Assembly (NCBI GenBank): GCA_029953675.1
Contig: JAMWBK010000005.1
Location: 434,001 to 498,000 of the forward strand
Direction of reading: 5' to 3'
Source of the DNA: Rhodosorus marinus
Taxonomy: Eukaryota; Rhodophyta; Stylonematophyceae; Stylonematales; Stylonemataceae
DNA: 64,000 bases
The notes beneath the pieces are model-generated. The model saw only the letters and a list, made by a program, of their open reading frames with translations, had not been told where the DNA came from and did no database searches. Numbering within the stretch: position 1 is the stretch's first letter; each line of letters begins with the position of its first letter. Position numbers and translations under genes: made by a program. Positions 21,547 to 31,795 of the stretch are shown in pieces.

Positions 21547-22059
21547 CTACCCCAGCGCCTTCATGTGTTCCTCAGGGAGATCGTCACTAGCTGAAATCAT
21601 CTTAAAGTATCCGACTGGAAAATCTCTAAGAATTAGCTTTCCTTCAAAGTTAATTAGTTCCTCATCCTTCGACATCGACATCTCTCCGTCGTAGGTACGT
21701 TTCACTTCATAATCACCCGTATCTTGCTCAAACGTTCTCGTCAACTTCATCATGAACCGATTATTCTTCGGGTCAAGATCCCACTCCCCAGACGCCAACT
21801 TGGGTATGGGACCAGTCGTGTTACCGCAGTCCACCGTCCCGTCACGATTCAAATAAAGCGCTGTCGTAGTCGAGTCCTTATCCTCCAACTCATCCAACTG
21901 ATAGGACTTGTTCCAGATACGTTCTCTATCCAGACTAGCCACAACCACAGTCACGCGGCCACCAATCTCCCTCGAAGACTTTACAAACCCACGCACCGCT
22001 CTCTCCGAGGATATCCGATTGCTCCTCCCAACACCTCCAAACCCAGAAACGAACGCCAT
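21547..22059 (-). CDS. Predicted plastid-targeted protein, unknown function
   Basis: 170 residues, single exon. The N-terminus MAFVSGFGGVGRSNRISSER is a red-lineage plastid transit peptide by look: Phe near the start, Gly and Ser, basic, no acids early. The mature part (from about residue 45) is rich in short alternating strands: SGEWDLDPKNNRFMMKLTRTF, YEVKRTYDGEMSM, ELINFEGKLILRDFPVGYF. This suggests a small beta-barrel or lipocalin-like fold; the pattern recurs in conserved algal and plant plastid proteins of unknown function, but I cannot name a family. Stroma or thylakoid membrane surface is the expected location, as no membrane span is visible. Confidence 0.75.
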   Translation of the reverse strand: MAFVSGFGGVGRSNRISSERAVRGFVKSSREIGGRVTVVVASLDRERIWNKSYQLDELEDKDSTTTALYLNRDGTVDCGNTTGPIPKLASGEWDLDPKNNRFMMKLTRTFEQDTGDYEVKRTYDGEMSMSKDEELINFEGKLILRDFPVGYFKMISASDDLPEEHMKALG

Positions 22060-24360
22060 CTAAAACCCTCCCCAAAATCCAAACACACTCCTAACCTAAA
22101 GATCCTTTACTTTTATCAACACTATTAAAAAAAACAGAAAACAAAACCCACTCTCTAACTCCAATCCTTTCCACAATCCAAAAGTCTTCTCAGGAAGCTT
22201 ACCGCCTTTAACGCCCACCCTCCCCAACACCAAACTAAAACTCAAATTAAAACAATCAATTCCCCCCCCCGCCAACCACCGAAAAACGTCTTCTCTTCCC
22301 AACAAAATCAGATATATCCACAAAAGGCCACCAAAATATCACAAAATCCTCTATATTGCCATTCAATAAAAAAAAACCACTTTTTCAGATTCGATCTTTT
22401 TTCATACAAACCAGATCTTAAACTTTCAATTAGTTCATAGGGAGGGGGGTTATGGTTTTTCATGCAATTATTTAACTAAATATGTACCCCTAACAATAAA
22501 ATTAGAGTGTAGTTATTATTTTAGTAAACAATAACTACGAAACTTATAGGGGTGTCACAGTTTTTGCTCTTTTAGAGTTTGGGAGTTTTTTTTTTGTACA
22601 AAGGGTATGGACTCTACTTTCTTTGTTGGGATTTATGCTGTGGCCGGTGGGATAAACGGGGTTTTATGTTTTTCGGAATAGTTTTGATCGTTTTTGTTGT
22701 TGATGGGGTGGGAGGTGAGAGTGGTCTTCGCATCGCGGTGGTTGGTTTTTTAGTTAGCCTTTACAAAGGGCTACGGCAGGGCATGATACAAGCTGGGAAC
22801 GAGGAACGAAAGCGTTCAATCCAAGGGTGCGGTAGCGAGCCTCGGCTGACATGCTGCTAGAATATCACCTTAAAGCGACACTGAGTCTCGTAGTTTGATG
22901 AAGCAGGTCTGGATAGAAAGAAGGTAAATACGTCGAGTTCTGTGGCGCTAATGATTCTGGAAATATACTGTTGATGTTCAGTTAAGCTCAATTGAGCTGG
23001 AAAATTTGTCTCCCGCTCATGAAATCAGGAGGCTTTCGAGTTTGTTTGGATCGATCGTCGATGAGTCGGTCACTGGTTATCCTCTTGGTGAGGTTGGATC
23101 TGTATTGAGGTTTGTTGGGTCTGCGTATGATATGAGAGTGATGAACTCCCGAGGCCATCAGGATAGATCTGGACACTCTATCGGTATGGTCGCTCTACTT
23201 ATTCTGTTGAGAGAGCTTGTTGTGGAGAAACCATGCAAAGTGCTGGCTCGATTGGTTGGCCTCTTGCCTGTTCGTGTGCTTGTTTCAGATTCTATCTTTA
23301 TGGACTACGAATGTTGAGAATAGTAGGGCTCTTTCGTTCGCCGTCGCTGATCAACTCGGTTTTAGACGAAACATTCACGTTCGCCAGGATGCTTTTGAAC
23401 GCTCCAATTCTAATGACCAGCAGATTACGGACTTGAGAACATCTTCTCCCTGTGGCTGTCACCTTCGAAGGGAGAAGCAAAATATCCGTTGACGCTTCAG
23501 CGAGGATACAAGCAATCTGTGATCGACATCTGGCTTCACGCCGTCCTCTCCGTGCCGTTCTCGAATTCAATTTTGCAACCAAGCTTTGTCTCTGTCAAGG
23601 GATTCAGGCGGGTCTAGCCCACGGTCACGTCGCCTTGCTCATCGGAACAAGGGAGATGATTCTGCCTGCAACTCGTGAACTCCGCGAAGTGTACCCCAGG
23701 GTCTTATCATCATCATCATGCGTTTATTCAGGGCCTACCTACCCTGAAGAGCGTCCAACAACAAAGCAGGTAAAAGGGCCAGAGTGTCAGAGACAACTCC
23801 GTGAGGAGGCTGTCAACCGCTGCAGGCATTTCGAAAAACACCTTATCCGGGCGCTGGATACAACTACTATCAAAAATACTAGAGTCCAGACTTCAGAATC
23901 ACAGCGACCCAAATGCGCTCAGCAGCTAACCTATGTCTGCTAAGATTTCGAAGCGAGTGGGTCAAAGGCGTCAACCGCCCAGCGTCGTGGTAGACCTCGC
24001 CACATGCACCACTGTACGGACCACTACACGTCGATCGTCAACCCCAGGGCGCCGATTTTTTGGGAAGAACTTTCCGGACTTCGTTGTCCGGATAATACCA
24101 TACAAAGGACTCCAGAAAGAGATAAGACCCCTTAACGACGAAACTCCGAAGCAACCGAGCTCTCCGAACTATTCAACTATTTCATCAATGCTAAAATTAG
24201 CATATCTGTTTACATACAAAGAGAATTTAATGAAAATATGAATAGAACGGACTGCCACAGAATCCCCGCACTACTAAAAATGGACAACGGAAGTGAGACA
24301 TGGTCGGGTGTTGCATATCTTCAAATTTTGGCAATTTTCAATTAAGCCCCAAGAGACGAT
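22060..24360. other. Gene-poor region with decayed coding-like segments
   Basis: 22060-22570 is AT-rich. 23006-23943 contains coding-like frames broken by stops and a frame change (separate entry). 24000-24350 shows nothing supported. Confidence 0.45.
23006..23943 (+). pseudogene. Possible decayed gene, unknown
   Basis: Two successive coding-like stretches: 23006-23317 (including ESVTGYPLGEVGSVLRFVGS) and, in another frame, 23233-23943 (including RIQAICDRHLASRRPLRAVL). The second is interrupted by one TGA at 23434-23436 but is otherwise open for over 230 codons. No domain recognised and no clear start. The frames could equally be exons with unrecognised introns. Listed because the open length with a single stop exceeds what is usual in the flanking non-coding DNA. 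Confidence 0.25.
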
Positions 24361-24558
24361 CTATTTTCGTCTTCGTGTCAATAAACTCCATTTGGACGGT
24401 TGGGAAGTGGTAAATTGGTGGATTAAATCAGATGGTTTTTGGTTTACGGTCTCTTGGCTACCTTTTGCCTGAACTGCCCGCTCCATGACGAGGCGGTAGA
24501 AGTGCTGACGTCCCGGGGCAAAGCTCATTGTTCGTGAACTAGCGACGTTTGCCTGCAT
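24361..24558 (-). CDS. Possible small protein, 65 residues
   Basis: ATG at 24558 opens a frame of 65 residues, basic, beginning MQANVASSRTMSFAPGRQHF and ending in a run of three Arg and Lys. No signal, membrane segment or known motif. It starts 176 nt from the divergent start of the first family A gene, so the two could share a promoter. Codon use is similar to neighbours. The evidence is only positional. Confidence 0.3.
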   Translation of the reverse strand: MQANVASSRTMSFAPGRQHFYRLVMERAVQAKGSQETVNQKPSDLIHQFTTSQPSKWSLLTRRRK

Positions 24559-24734
24559 CTTCTGTAGCACAAAGAGGAGCCCGAAAGGTACTTAAGGGTT
24601 GCTTGAGTGTTGATGAGTAGGATGTGTAGAGAGATGACCAACAACAAGCAAACAGAGAGAGAGATAGAGAGAGTTCTGAGACTGAGAAATAACGGGAAAC
24701 AAAAAAGTTGTTTATTTGTCAATACTATTCGAAA

Positions 24735-25022
24735 ATGTCGAGCAAAGTTGTCAGAAGCAATCCGGTGAAGGCGTTCTTCAAGGCCGCTAACGGGGCCTCG
24801 GAGAGGAAGGCTACGAACATCGCGGAGAAGAGAGCTAACAACAAGAATATCGTGGCGTTCAACGGCGGCATGCCCCGTGCTTATAGTAACATGCCTGTTT
24901 GCAGCGCGAAGGACACCGCGAAGAGCATCGGAGAGAAGCGAGCCGACGCCCTGAACATCGTTGACTATTCCGCGGTTAGGCGGTCACATCAGCCAGTTAA
25001 GGTTGTCGAGGAGATGTGGTGA
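24735..25022 (+). CDS. Family A small basic protein, copy A1
   Basis: 95 residues, one of three tandem paralogues (others at 27264 and 29224); family not recognised. It starts MSSKVVRSN and ends KVVEEMW, matching the ends of the others. Two internal repeats are present: NIAEKRANNKNIVAFNG and SIGEKRADALNIVDYS, that is (S/N)I(G/A)EKRAxxxNIVx(F/Y). Highly basic and hydrophilic, with no transit peptide, membrane span or Cys pairs, so probably cytosolic or nuclear. Compared with A2 and A3 it has a different segment after residue 9 (PVKAFFKAANGAS) and lacks the IIVRGLKG stretch, so it is the most diverged copy. Conservation across copies makes it a real gene; function unknown. Confidence 0.8.
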   Translation: MSSKVVRSNPVKAFFKAANGASERKATNIAEKRANNKNIVAFNGGMPRAYSNMPVCSAKDTAKSIGEKRADALNIVDYSAVRRSHQPVKVVEEMW

Positions 25023-27263
25023 ACAGCTAAAAGTGTAAAGTCTGGAGCCTAGGGCTCCAATCAATGTACAATTGTGAATGAGTGCCTTTGCACTGAAACG
25101 AAAAAGTGTCGTCCTACAGTTTTGGAGGGAATAATGCCCTCGTGGGAATATAAATTACGACTTTCGTTTAGATTTTTTTTTTGTGTCCCAAACGTTCTGA
25201 GTGTGAAATTTCAGTGATAATTTCGTGAATCATAGTATCGCTAGCTGCACTCAATGGTCAAAATAGTGTGCCGACTCAGGGGCAAAGCCCCCGCGTCGAG
25301 GAGATCACAGGTATTGAGCCACAGTGATTTGAGGCCACTGGGAGCGCCACAGAAAGAAGTCGGGGCATAGAACACAGAGCAAATAAAAGAACGGAGATTC
25401 TTTGGGTGTAAATTGTGACTACAGGTGATGTCCCTGCGTATGATTTGGACTGCTCGTGGCATAGTTTCGGTGGGTTTCATCCTGCTCTCGGTAAACTTCC
25501 GTGTTCCTGGGCTATAAGAGATGGAGTTCTACGCTGGGTACTAAATCTCGCCCTGCCAAATAAAAATCGCTCACCTCGGAGAACCGGCAATTAATCTCCG
25601 CAATCCATTCATCTCTATGCCCTTTCCTAGTAGTGAGGAGTAGTCGAAAACACAATCACAGGGTAATCAGAGTTTTGTCGTTTGTGCAATGCCGTCCACC
25701 GCGCGACAACGGCTCTCGATGCTCAGCAACATCCGAGTTGCGATGTCCAGCAAATCAACTTCAAAACAAACATTTCTTTCGCATATGAAAACAACAATGG
25801 CTTCGTGAAGCGGTCGGCGATCGCCCCGATCCTCTGCTCACTGTTTACAAGCTGTCTGGTGTTATGTTTCTGTAAGCCGCGCCCTCCTCCACTTCGCCTG
25901 GAGAAATGTATTTCTTGTATTTTCAAGAAATAGGTTTTTTGTAGAAATAGGCTCAGAATGTTTCAGAAATCTGGGTTCGTTCCAATATATTTTAAGAAAA
26001 TAGATAGCAACACGAAAGCAGTTTTGTGGACATTTCTCCTTCAAGAATAATCGCTCTTGGTGACTGGAGAAATGGGGACCCTAGCTGATCCAACGCTGAA
26101 AAGCGTGATTGGCAAACCTAGTTGCAGTAGTATAACTTAATTTTAATCACAATCTAGAAAGAGGAACCCCTTTGTTAGCACCATGCACCGACACCATCTT
26201 GCAAGTCGGAAGGTTTTCGATGGGTTACAGTTAACAAGTGTCAGTCTGACAGTCCCATGGACAAAGGTAGTTTCATTCAATCTATTCAACAATGGAGTTT
26301 CTTGGTGGGCAGATCGGCTCATCTACAGCGAGTCGAACTTAGTTTAGCCCTTTGACGGGGGACAAGTGCTACTATTCTCGAGGTTCGATAATTGCGTCGC
26401 TCGTAATCCTGGCTCCTCTGTGTGACTAGCTCTGGAATAAAGTCCATCCCAGTACAGTGGTAAATATTTGCTGGTACTGGCTTGTTGTTCGGAAGGGAGA
26501 AGCGCTCGAAAATGGAGGTTTGGACACGCTGTCGTTTAGTCACGTCAAGGTTGAAAGTCTAAACCATCATTCCCAACCGCAATGTTGCAACCGTATGTTT
26601 TCGAACGGGACAGACGACAGCTGAGAACAATTTTCATCTGGCTGTTGTCTTATTCGAAAACATGCCGGTTGCGGTATTGGGGTTCGGAACGATGATTACA
26701 CTTGAGTCTCCCTCATCAACGTGCAGCAGTCCCACCAATGAGCCTCATATTCTCAAACGGATGTGCAAGTATTAGAAAAGCGGCCATCGCCCTGAAACAG
26801 AATCAATGGCTCAAAATTTATAACTATATGAATCAGCACCGTCATGCCCAAATATTATATTGCGTGGAAAAAACCCATCCAGGCGAAAAGCATGGAAAAT
26901 CGATGTACACTATAGTACAAATACATGTTTACTTCAAGAAAATACAAGCCGAACACCAGTTTTACAAGGAGTGAAACTCCCGAATTCTAAGGAACTTACC
27001 CATTGAAGTTGTTTCATTCAGAGCCGGTTGCTTACCGGTTCCGATCGGGGACGTCAGGAGCTAGGTACTGAAAGTAAGCACGAGGTTACTCGCCTTTCAA
27101 CTATCGGAAATATTGGGCGGCTACGAAGACTATAAGAGTGTGGTTTGCTGAACATGGTGGTTGAGGAGTTGGAGTGGACAATAATCAGTTAAGGAAAAGA
27201 AGTGATATAGAGAGGCTTAGAATACAAGTTGAAAAGCGTTTGTTTGGAGAAGTCATAATGAAG
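25023..27263. other. Spacer between family A copies A1 and A2
   Basis: About 2.2 kb. Only short frames (for example 25682-25933 plus, 26319-26543 minus) without recognisable features. A likely A2 core promoter lies near 27131 (TATAAG). Confidence 0.5.
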
Positions 27264-27563
27264 ATGTCTGACAAAGATGGGAAGAGCAATATCATCGTCC
27301 GTGGACTGAAGGGATCATGGAGAGCCTTTGATGACTGGTCCGATAAGAGGGCTGTTAGCATTGGAGAAAAGAGAGCAAACAACAGGAACATCGTGAACTT
27401 CACTGGAAACGAGAGAGCTGAGATGTACACGAACTGGCCATTGCGGACTGGGAAGAGCAGCAGGGCCCAACGTATTGGGGAGAAACGCGCGGATGCCCTG
27501 AACATTGTGGACTACTCTAGGCCTGTACAGATGCCTATCAAGGTCGTTGAGGAGGCTTGGTAA
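27264..27563 (+). CDS. Family A small basic protein, copy A2
   Basis: 99 residues from the ATG at 27264, chosen because MSDKDGKSNIIVRGLKG aligns with MSSKVGKSNIIVRGLKG of copy A3; another ATG lies two codons upstream. It contains the two family repeats, SIGEKRANNRNIVNFTGN and RIGEKRADALNIVDYSRP, and the C-terminal KVVEEAW. Roughly two thirds of positions match A3 by eye. Strongly basic, no targeting signal or membrane segment. A TATAAG lies about 130 nt upstream and an AATAAA at about 27673 could serve 3'-end formation. Function unknown; the conserved repeat and end suggest a binding role such as nucleic acid or a larger assembly, which is only a guess. Confidence 0.85.
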   Translation: MSDKDGKSNIIVRGLKGSWRAFDDWSDKRAVSIGEKRANNRNIVNFTGNERAEMYTNWPLRTGKSSRAQRIGEKRADALNIVDYSRPVQMPIKVVEEAW

Positions 27564-29223
27564 AACGAAGGTGGTGGAAAAAGGTTACTAACTACAGCCA
27601 CAACGCTGGCCTGAACATAAAATCTTCTATCAAAAATTTGAAAGTATAGCGCATGTCTAAGAACTGCATATAAATAAACAATCGAGTTTTTCTTATGAAA
27701 ACAATCGGAACGACTACAATGCTCAAGGTCGACAAACCGACTGTAGGCCAAGTCCTCTCAAATGGCCCTCTAAATAGTACACAGGATTTCAACACCAGAG
27801 CATGTGGACCCATGCTCAGATAAATGCCGACATTCCTTGTGAACAGATCAGAACGCCGCGAGGGTTTGTCTGTTGGTGATGACTCGGTCCTCGAATGTAC
27901 GACTCAATTTTTATCGTTTATTTACTTCGAGCTTAAGGTATAAATAGGATGAGGCCCACTCAACAGGAATGCAGGAAGAACCTTGCTAGGTGCAAAACTT
28001 GATTTCGCCCTATTTCGTACCAACGCCCGCAATTGATCCTATACTGCTGAAGCGAACTTTGTATGAACGGAACGTTCGCCCTCCGTAGCGCTTAAGACTA
28101 TGGTAGCAAATCCACCACTGTAGATTCTGGCCGGCTTTGAAATGAAGCAGTGGGACGAGTCTACCAGTTCGTCAACTCTCCTAGAATGGGTTTTAAGATT
28201 TGTGTCCGGCTTGCCCAAGCTGTGGAAAACTAAAGAAACCATTGCAGGGTTCAATGCGTGTGCAAAAGACTTCATCAGCGTGTTCTACTCAACCCTTCAT
28301 AAAATTTTCGTCGCATACTCAATCCTCGCAGAAAAATCCAAAAGGAAAGTGTAATTCAATCATTTCTAGAGCGCAGCACAGAACAACCGAAAGTGTGTTT
28401 CAAACGGGTTGTCGGCCCCTAGCTCGCTTGTCCCAAAACGAACTTAAGCAAACAGCCCTAGTCCGAAGGTCGCTCCTGCTTTGTGGAAAACTGGTTTAAC
28501 CATTCACCACATTCGGAGTGGTACCTCCACGTCCTTGAACTACAAATATAGACCTCTGGAGAAGGAACCCGACAGCACCGGCAGTTTCCATAATGAGATA
28601 CTAATAATCAAATGAAGTCTCCCATAAAACGGACAAAAAAACTGCTAGGTCCTGACGGTAAAGCTCCACCACGGTAAAGCTCCACCAAGCAAAATGTACA
28701 CTGACTACATATTTTGAAAATAACTAGATCGAGGACCGCTGCTTATCATATTTTAGAAATCGTATCATATAAACGCTACAATTTTTCACTTAAATACTCA
28801 AAATATCAATATCTTTACGTATTAGCTTCCCCCACGTACCATGTTTTAGATAATTTTCCCATATAGTATCCGTTTTTCGAATATTTTCAACCATCAGACC
28901 GGTTTCTATGTCGACAAATATGAGTCTATTGTGTAAGGAAGTTTCTACTCCACGTTTTACGAATTCAGCTTTTGCAGAAGAAAAAACTACAACAGTTTTC
29001 AGGCTACTGTCAGGACTTTGGTACACATCCGAGGCGACTCAGGGTTGAGGGTCTGTGCATGAGCAGTGCTTTGGAAGAGTATATAAACATGCTTGAGAGC
29101 AAGCGGATGATGGGTGAAGCACGATAGGCTCACTAAAGATCAATACACAGAGACAAGCAATAATCAGAAAGATAGAAAGCAGTTGAAGAGTTATTTTTTT
29201 GCGGGGGAAGAAAGGTAGTCAAG
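27564..29223. other. Spacer between family A copies A2 and A3
   Basis: About 1.65 kb. A perfect 16-bp tandem duplication (ACGGTAAAGCTCCACC) lies at 28655-28686. An AT-rich minus-strand frame at 28790-29026 has a faint resemblance to retroelement RNase H (FSSAKAEF) but I do not call it. Confidence 0.5.
29082..29087 (+). promoter_or_regulatory. TATA box of family A copy A3
   Basis: A consensus TATAAA within GTATATAAACAT, 142 nt upstream of the A3 start codon. The following leader is purine-rich. Confidence 0.55.
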
Positions 29224-29520
29224 ATGTCGAGCAAAGTTGGAAAGAGCAACATCATCGTTCGCGGCCTGAAGGGAGTGGTGAGGAGTGTGGATCAGGCGTC
29301 TGAGAAGAGGGCTGTGAGCATTGGGGAGAAGAGAGCAAACAGCCGGAACGTGGTGAACTTCAGTGGAAATGGGAAGAATGAAATGTACAGCAACATGCCT
29401 ATGAAGTCTGGAAAGGACAGGGCTCGGAGCATTGGAGAGAAACGTGGTGACGCTCTCAACATTATGGACTACTCGAAACCAGCTGCGACGCCAGCGAAAG
29501 TTGTCCAAGAGGCGTGGTAA
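29224..29520 (+). CDS. Family A small basic protein, copy A3
   Basis: 98 residues. Starts MSSKVGKSNIIVRGLKGVVR and ends KVVQEAW. The duplicated motif appears as SIGEKRANSRNVVNFSGN and SIGEKRGDALNIMDYSKP, separated by a Met-rich turn (EMYSNMPMKSGK) that is also found in A1 (AYSNMPVCSAK). Hydrophilic and strongly basic. A TATA box lies upstream and AATAAA about 110 nt downstream of the stop (near 29632), so the transcription unit looks compact and intact. Part of a plus-strand tandem array with spacing of about 2-2.5 kb. No known family recognised. Confidence 0.85.
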   Translation: MSSKVGKSNIIVRGLKGVVRSVDQASEKRAVSIGEKRANSRNVVNFSGNGKNEMYSNMPMKSGKDRARSIGEKRGDALNIMDYSKPAATPAKVVQEAW

Positions 29521-30060
29521 TTGTAAAACTTGAACTGTTGTACCATGGGCTAATACGAAAACACAGGTTTGAGGTTGTTGTCTAAATTTTTGGATATGTG
29601 CGTAGACTCTCTGAACATAGAAATTTTGGTGAATAAAACAACTGCTTGTTGTGAAATTGGATGTGAATTGCTGTAACCTGCTCTCCAAGGGCGAATCAAA
29701 TCTGTTCAGTTGTAGTCGCGGTTAGTGGGTTGCGTACGTCTGTTGATCATAGGCAAGATGCAAGTGGATGGATTCTTGCTGGGTTAGTCAAATAGAATAT
29801 GTACATCTCCATCGGATTTCCACAATAGATTACTGTTCACGCTGAATTCCTTCTTTGCAAGTGCTTTATGCTGATGGGACGCTTTCCACTCTTAAACAAT
29901 TCCTAGAACATGCGTTTTTTTTATTTATACTATAGTAAGTTTGCAGGTCGAGCTTAGCTCGTCCTCGTAAGTTAGTTCTGTGACTGTAAACCTCTGGCCT
30001 ACTATTGCTTCGTATCAGCGGCTCATTCAGCCTATTTGTTTTTGGTATTCTGTACATACT
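29521..30060. other. Intergenic between A3 and family B copy B2
   Basis: About 540 bases of 3'-flanking sequence with an AATAAA near the left end. No other gene seen. Confidence 0.5.
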
Positions 30061-30222
30061 CTACGAAGCGCCCTCAACGCCCCGCTCAGCCGCCCTGAGG
30101 TACTCCACACGTCTTGGTTCCATCTGCCTTATTCCAAACGGCATCGTTCCCATTCGGACACATGGCTTAACAAACACGTCCTCCATCACCATCACAAACA
30201 CCCGACTCTTTCCAACAGACAT
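30061..30222 (-). CDS. Family B 53-residue protein, copy B2
   Basis: A 53-codon frame starting MSVGKSRVFVMVMEDVFVKP and continuing with CVRMGTMPFG. It aligns with copy B1 at 31796 (shared MSxGKxxVF, VMED, MPFG) and has exactly the same length. The leader and promoter are also similar: AGTGATATA, GCG, ACTGAG and GTTGTAGTTG occur in the same order in both. Relative to B1 the C-terminal third is unrelated in sequence, so B2 is either fast-evolving or beginning to decay, although the frame is intact. Too short to be found by length alone; the paralogue is what supports it. Function unknown. Confidence 0.6.
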   Translation of the reverse strand: MSVGKSRVFVMVMEDVFVKPCVRMGTMPFGIRQMEPRRVEYLRAAERGVEGAS

Positions 30223-30278
30223 ATCACCACCTTCCCCTTTTCCAACTACAACCGCGGCTCTCCTCCTTCTCAGTTCGC

Positions 30279-30285
30279 TTTTATA
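30279..30285 (-). promoter_or_regulatory. TATA box of family B copy B2
   Basis: TATAAAA on the minus strand, about 57 nt from the start codon, embedded in AGTGATATAAAAGCG, which matches AGTGATATATACGCG at the same place in B1. Confidence 0.6.
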
Positions 30286-31271
30286 TCACTTATAAGAGTA
30301 TCTAAACACTTGATGCTTGTACCATTCGTCCATGTCACTTCTCAACACTATCCAACCTGGATTATATACCCATACAGACCCCGAAAGCATAGCACGCAAT
30401 GCATATGTGTCATCATCACGGAATCTCGAAACCAAACCACAGCCCGCACTTCGAGATGGCAAGAGGTAGAAACTCCGAAATTCATTAGGTTTGCTTTCCT
30501 CGACTAAATATATTTGAAAACTGAGATGAACTATTTCGGGAAACCGGTGATTTGAATGAATTCGTTTTTGGTAGCATTCTCAAAAGGAGTAAGTGTACGA
30601 ACAAATAGCGCTTGAAACTGGACAAATCTATTTGTGGATGACGCCAACACTCAATTGAACGAATTCTGCTCCCTGGCTCCATGAGGGGGATAAGATTGTG
30701 CTTTCTATGATGAGCAGAGCTAGCGATGTGGCGTATGGTGCTTTCTGTTTTGTCTGTCAACAAGCAGCGACGATTGTAAAAACTCGTCGCTTTCCATTAA
30801 GGGGCCATGAGAAGGGCCGGAATGATCTACTCAGAAGATGCTGGAGGTAGGATGCATGACCACACTCGTGGTTAGGAATTGTAGAAGAGAACGCACTGAT
30901 GTACTACTGATCTCGCTCGCATGAGGATTTCAAGGGCACATCAGCCAGTGCCTTGCATAAGGAAGAAATCTATGTGCTCTTCAACTCGTTCACGAGGTCA
31001 TCAGAATTTTCGATAGTTGTGCGTTAGTTACAACAAACATGCCTTTGCCTTACAGATAAACTTACTAAGCTACTGTACTGGGGGATTTCCGAAGATAGAA
31101 TCTCGTTGTTCACCCTCCCAGGAGATGATAAGCTTACACATTATCCGAAGTGAGTTTTCCTTCCACTCAGCCACCGAAACCCAAGTTCAATGCGAAGAAA
31201 ATCCCGATGGGCAAGAACTCAGCCCACACTCCCACAAGTCCATGCCATAGGCCGTACACCACCAGAGATCC
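30286..31271. other. Intergenic upstream of B2
   Basis: About 1 kb without a supported gene; open frames at 30485-30763 minus and 31017-31250 plus show no features. Confidence 0.45.
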
Positions 31272-31326
31272 AACATGATGGTGCCTTTACTGCCAATTAT
31301 TATTGGCAGTAAAGCACCATCATGTT
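31272..31326. repeat. Near-perfect hairpin, 26/25-nt arms
   Basis: AACATGATGGTGCCTTTACT plus TGCCAAT is followed by a 4-nt spacer and then its reverse complement with only one unpaired base (an extra C in the left arm). The stem of about 25 bp would be very stable as RNA or as cruciform DNA. It lies between the oppositely oriented family B genes and is not next to a stop codon. Confidence 0.9.
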
Positions 31327-31739
31327 AATAGTTCAACTGATCCCGCAGCTCCCACCGCATTTAGCACCGGTCATCAACCAGCACCAAAATAGATTCAAGT
31401 TTTTCAAATACTTTCAATACGTGCCACATCAGTATTTTCAACGTCCTCCTGAATTCTGCGAAATTCACCATATACCAAAAATAGTTTCTCCTCTTGTCAA
31501 ATAGTTTTAAATGGTAAGAGAACCTCCTACTGTCTGTGCAGTTCCTAAGTGATTGAGCGTGTATCTAATGCGAATAAAAATTGAGCCTTGCGGAGATCAG
31601 CGAAGGTTTTGGATTCTCCTTAGACATCGATTGCTTAGGTGCCGCATGGTTTCGAGGGTCCGTATATGTATATGAGCGTGATCGATGGTGGTTTGAGGAG
31701 AGACACAAGCATCAAGAGTTTAGATAATGCCGTAAGTGA

Positions 31740-31745
31740 TATATA
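31740..31745 (+). promoter_or_regulatory. TATA-like element of family B copy B1
   Basis: TATATA within AGTGATATATACGCG, 56 nt upstream of the B1 ATG and matching the corresponding B2 promoter. Confidence 0.55.
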
Positions 31746-31795
31746 CGCGGACTGAGGAGCTGTGTTGTTGTAGTTGTTGGGGAGAAGAAGAAGAT

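Noticed and set aside
28790-29026. Minus-strand frame with FSSAKAEF, resembling copia-type RNase H
   Set aside because: Similarity is limited to a few residues, the DNA is AT-rich where open frames arise by chance, and the next expected motifs are missing.
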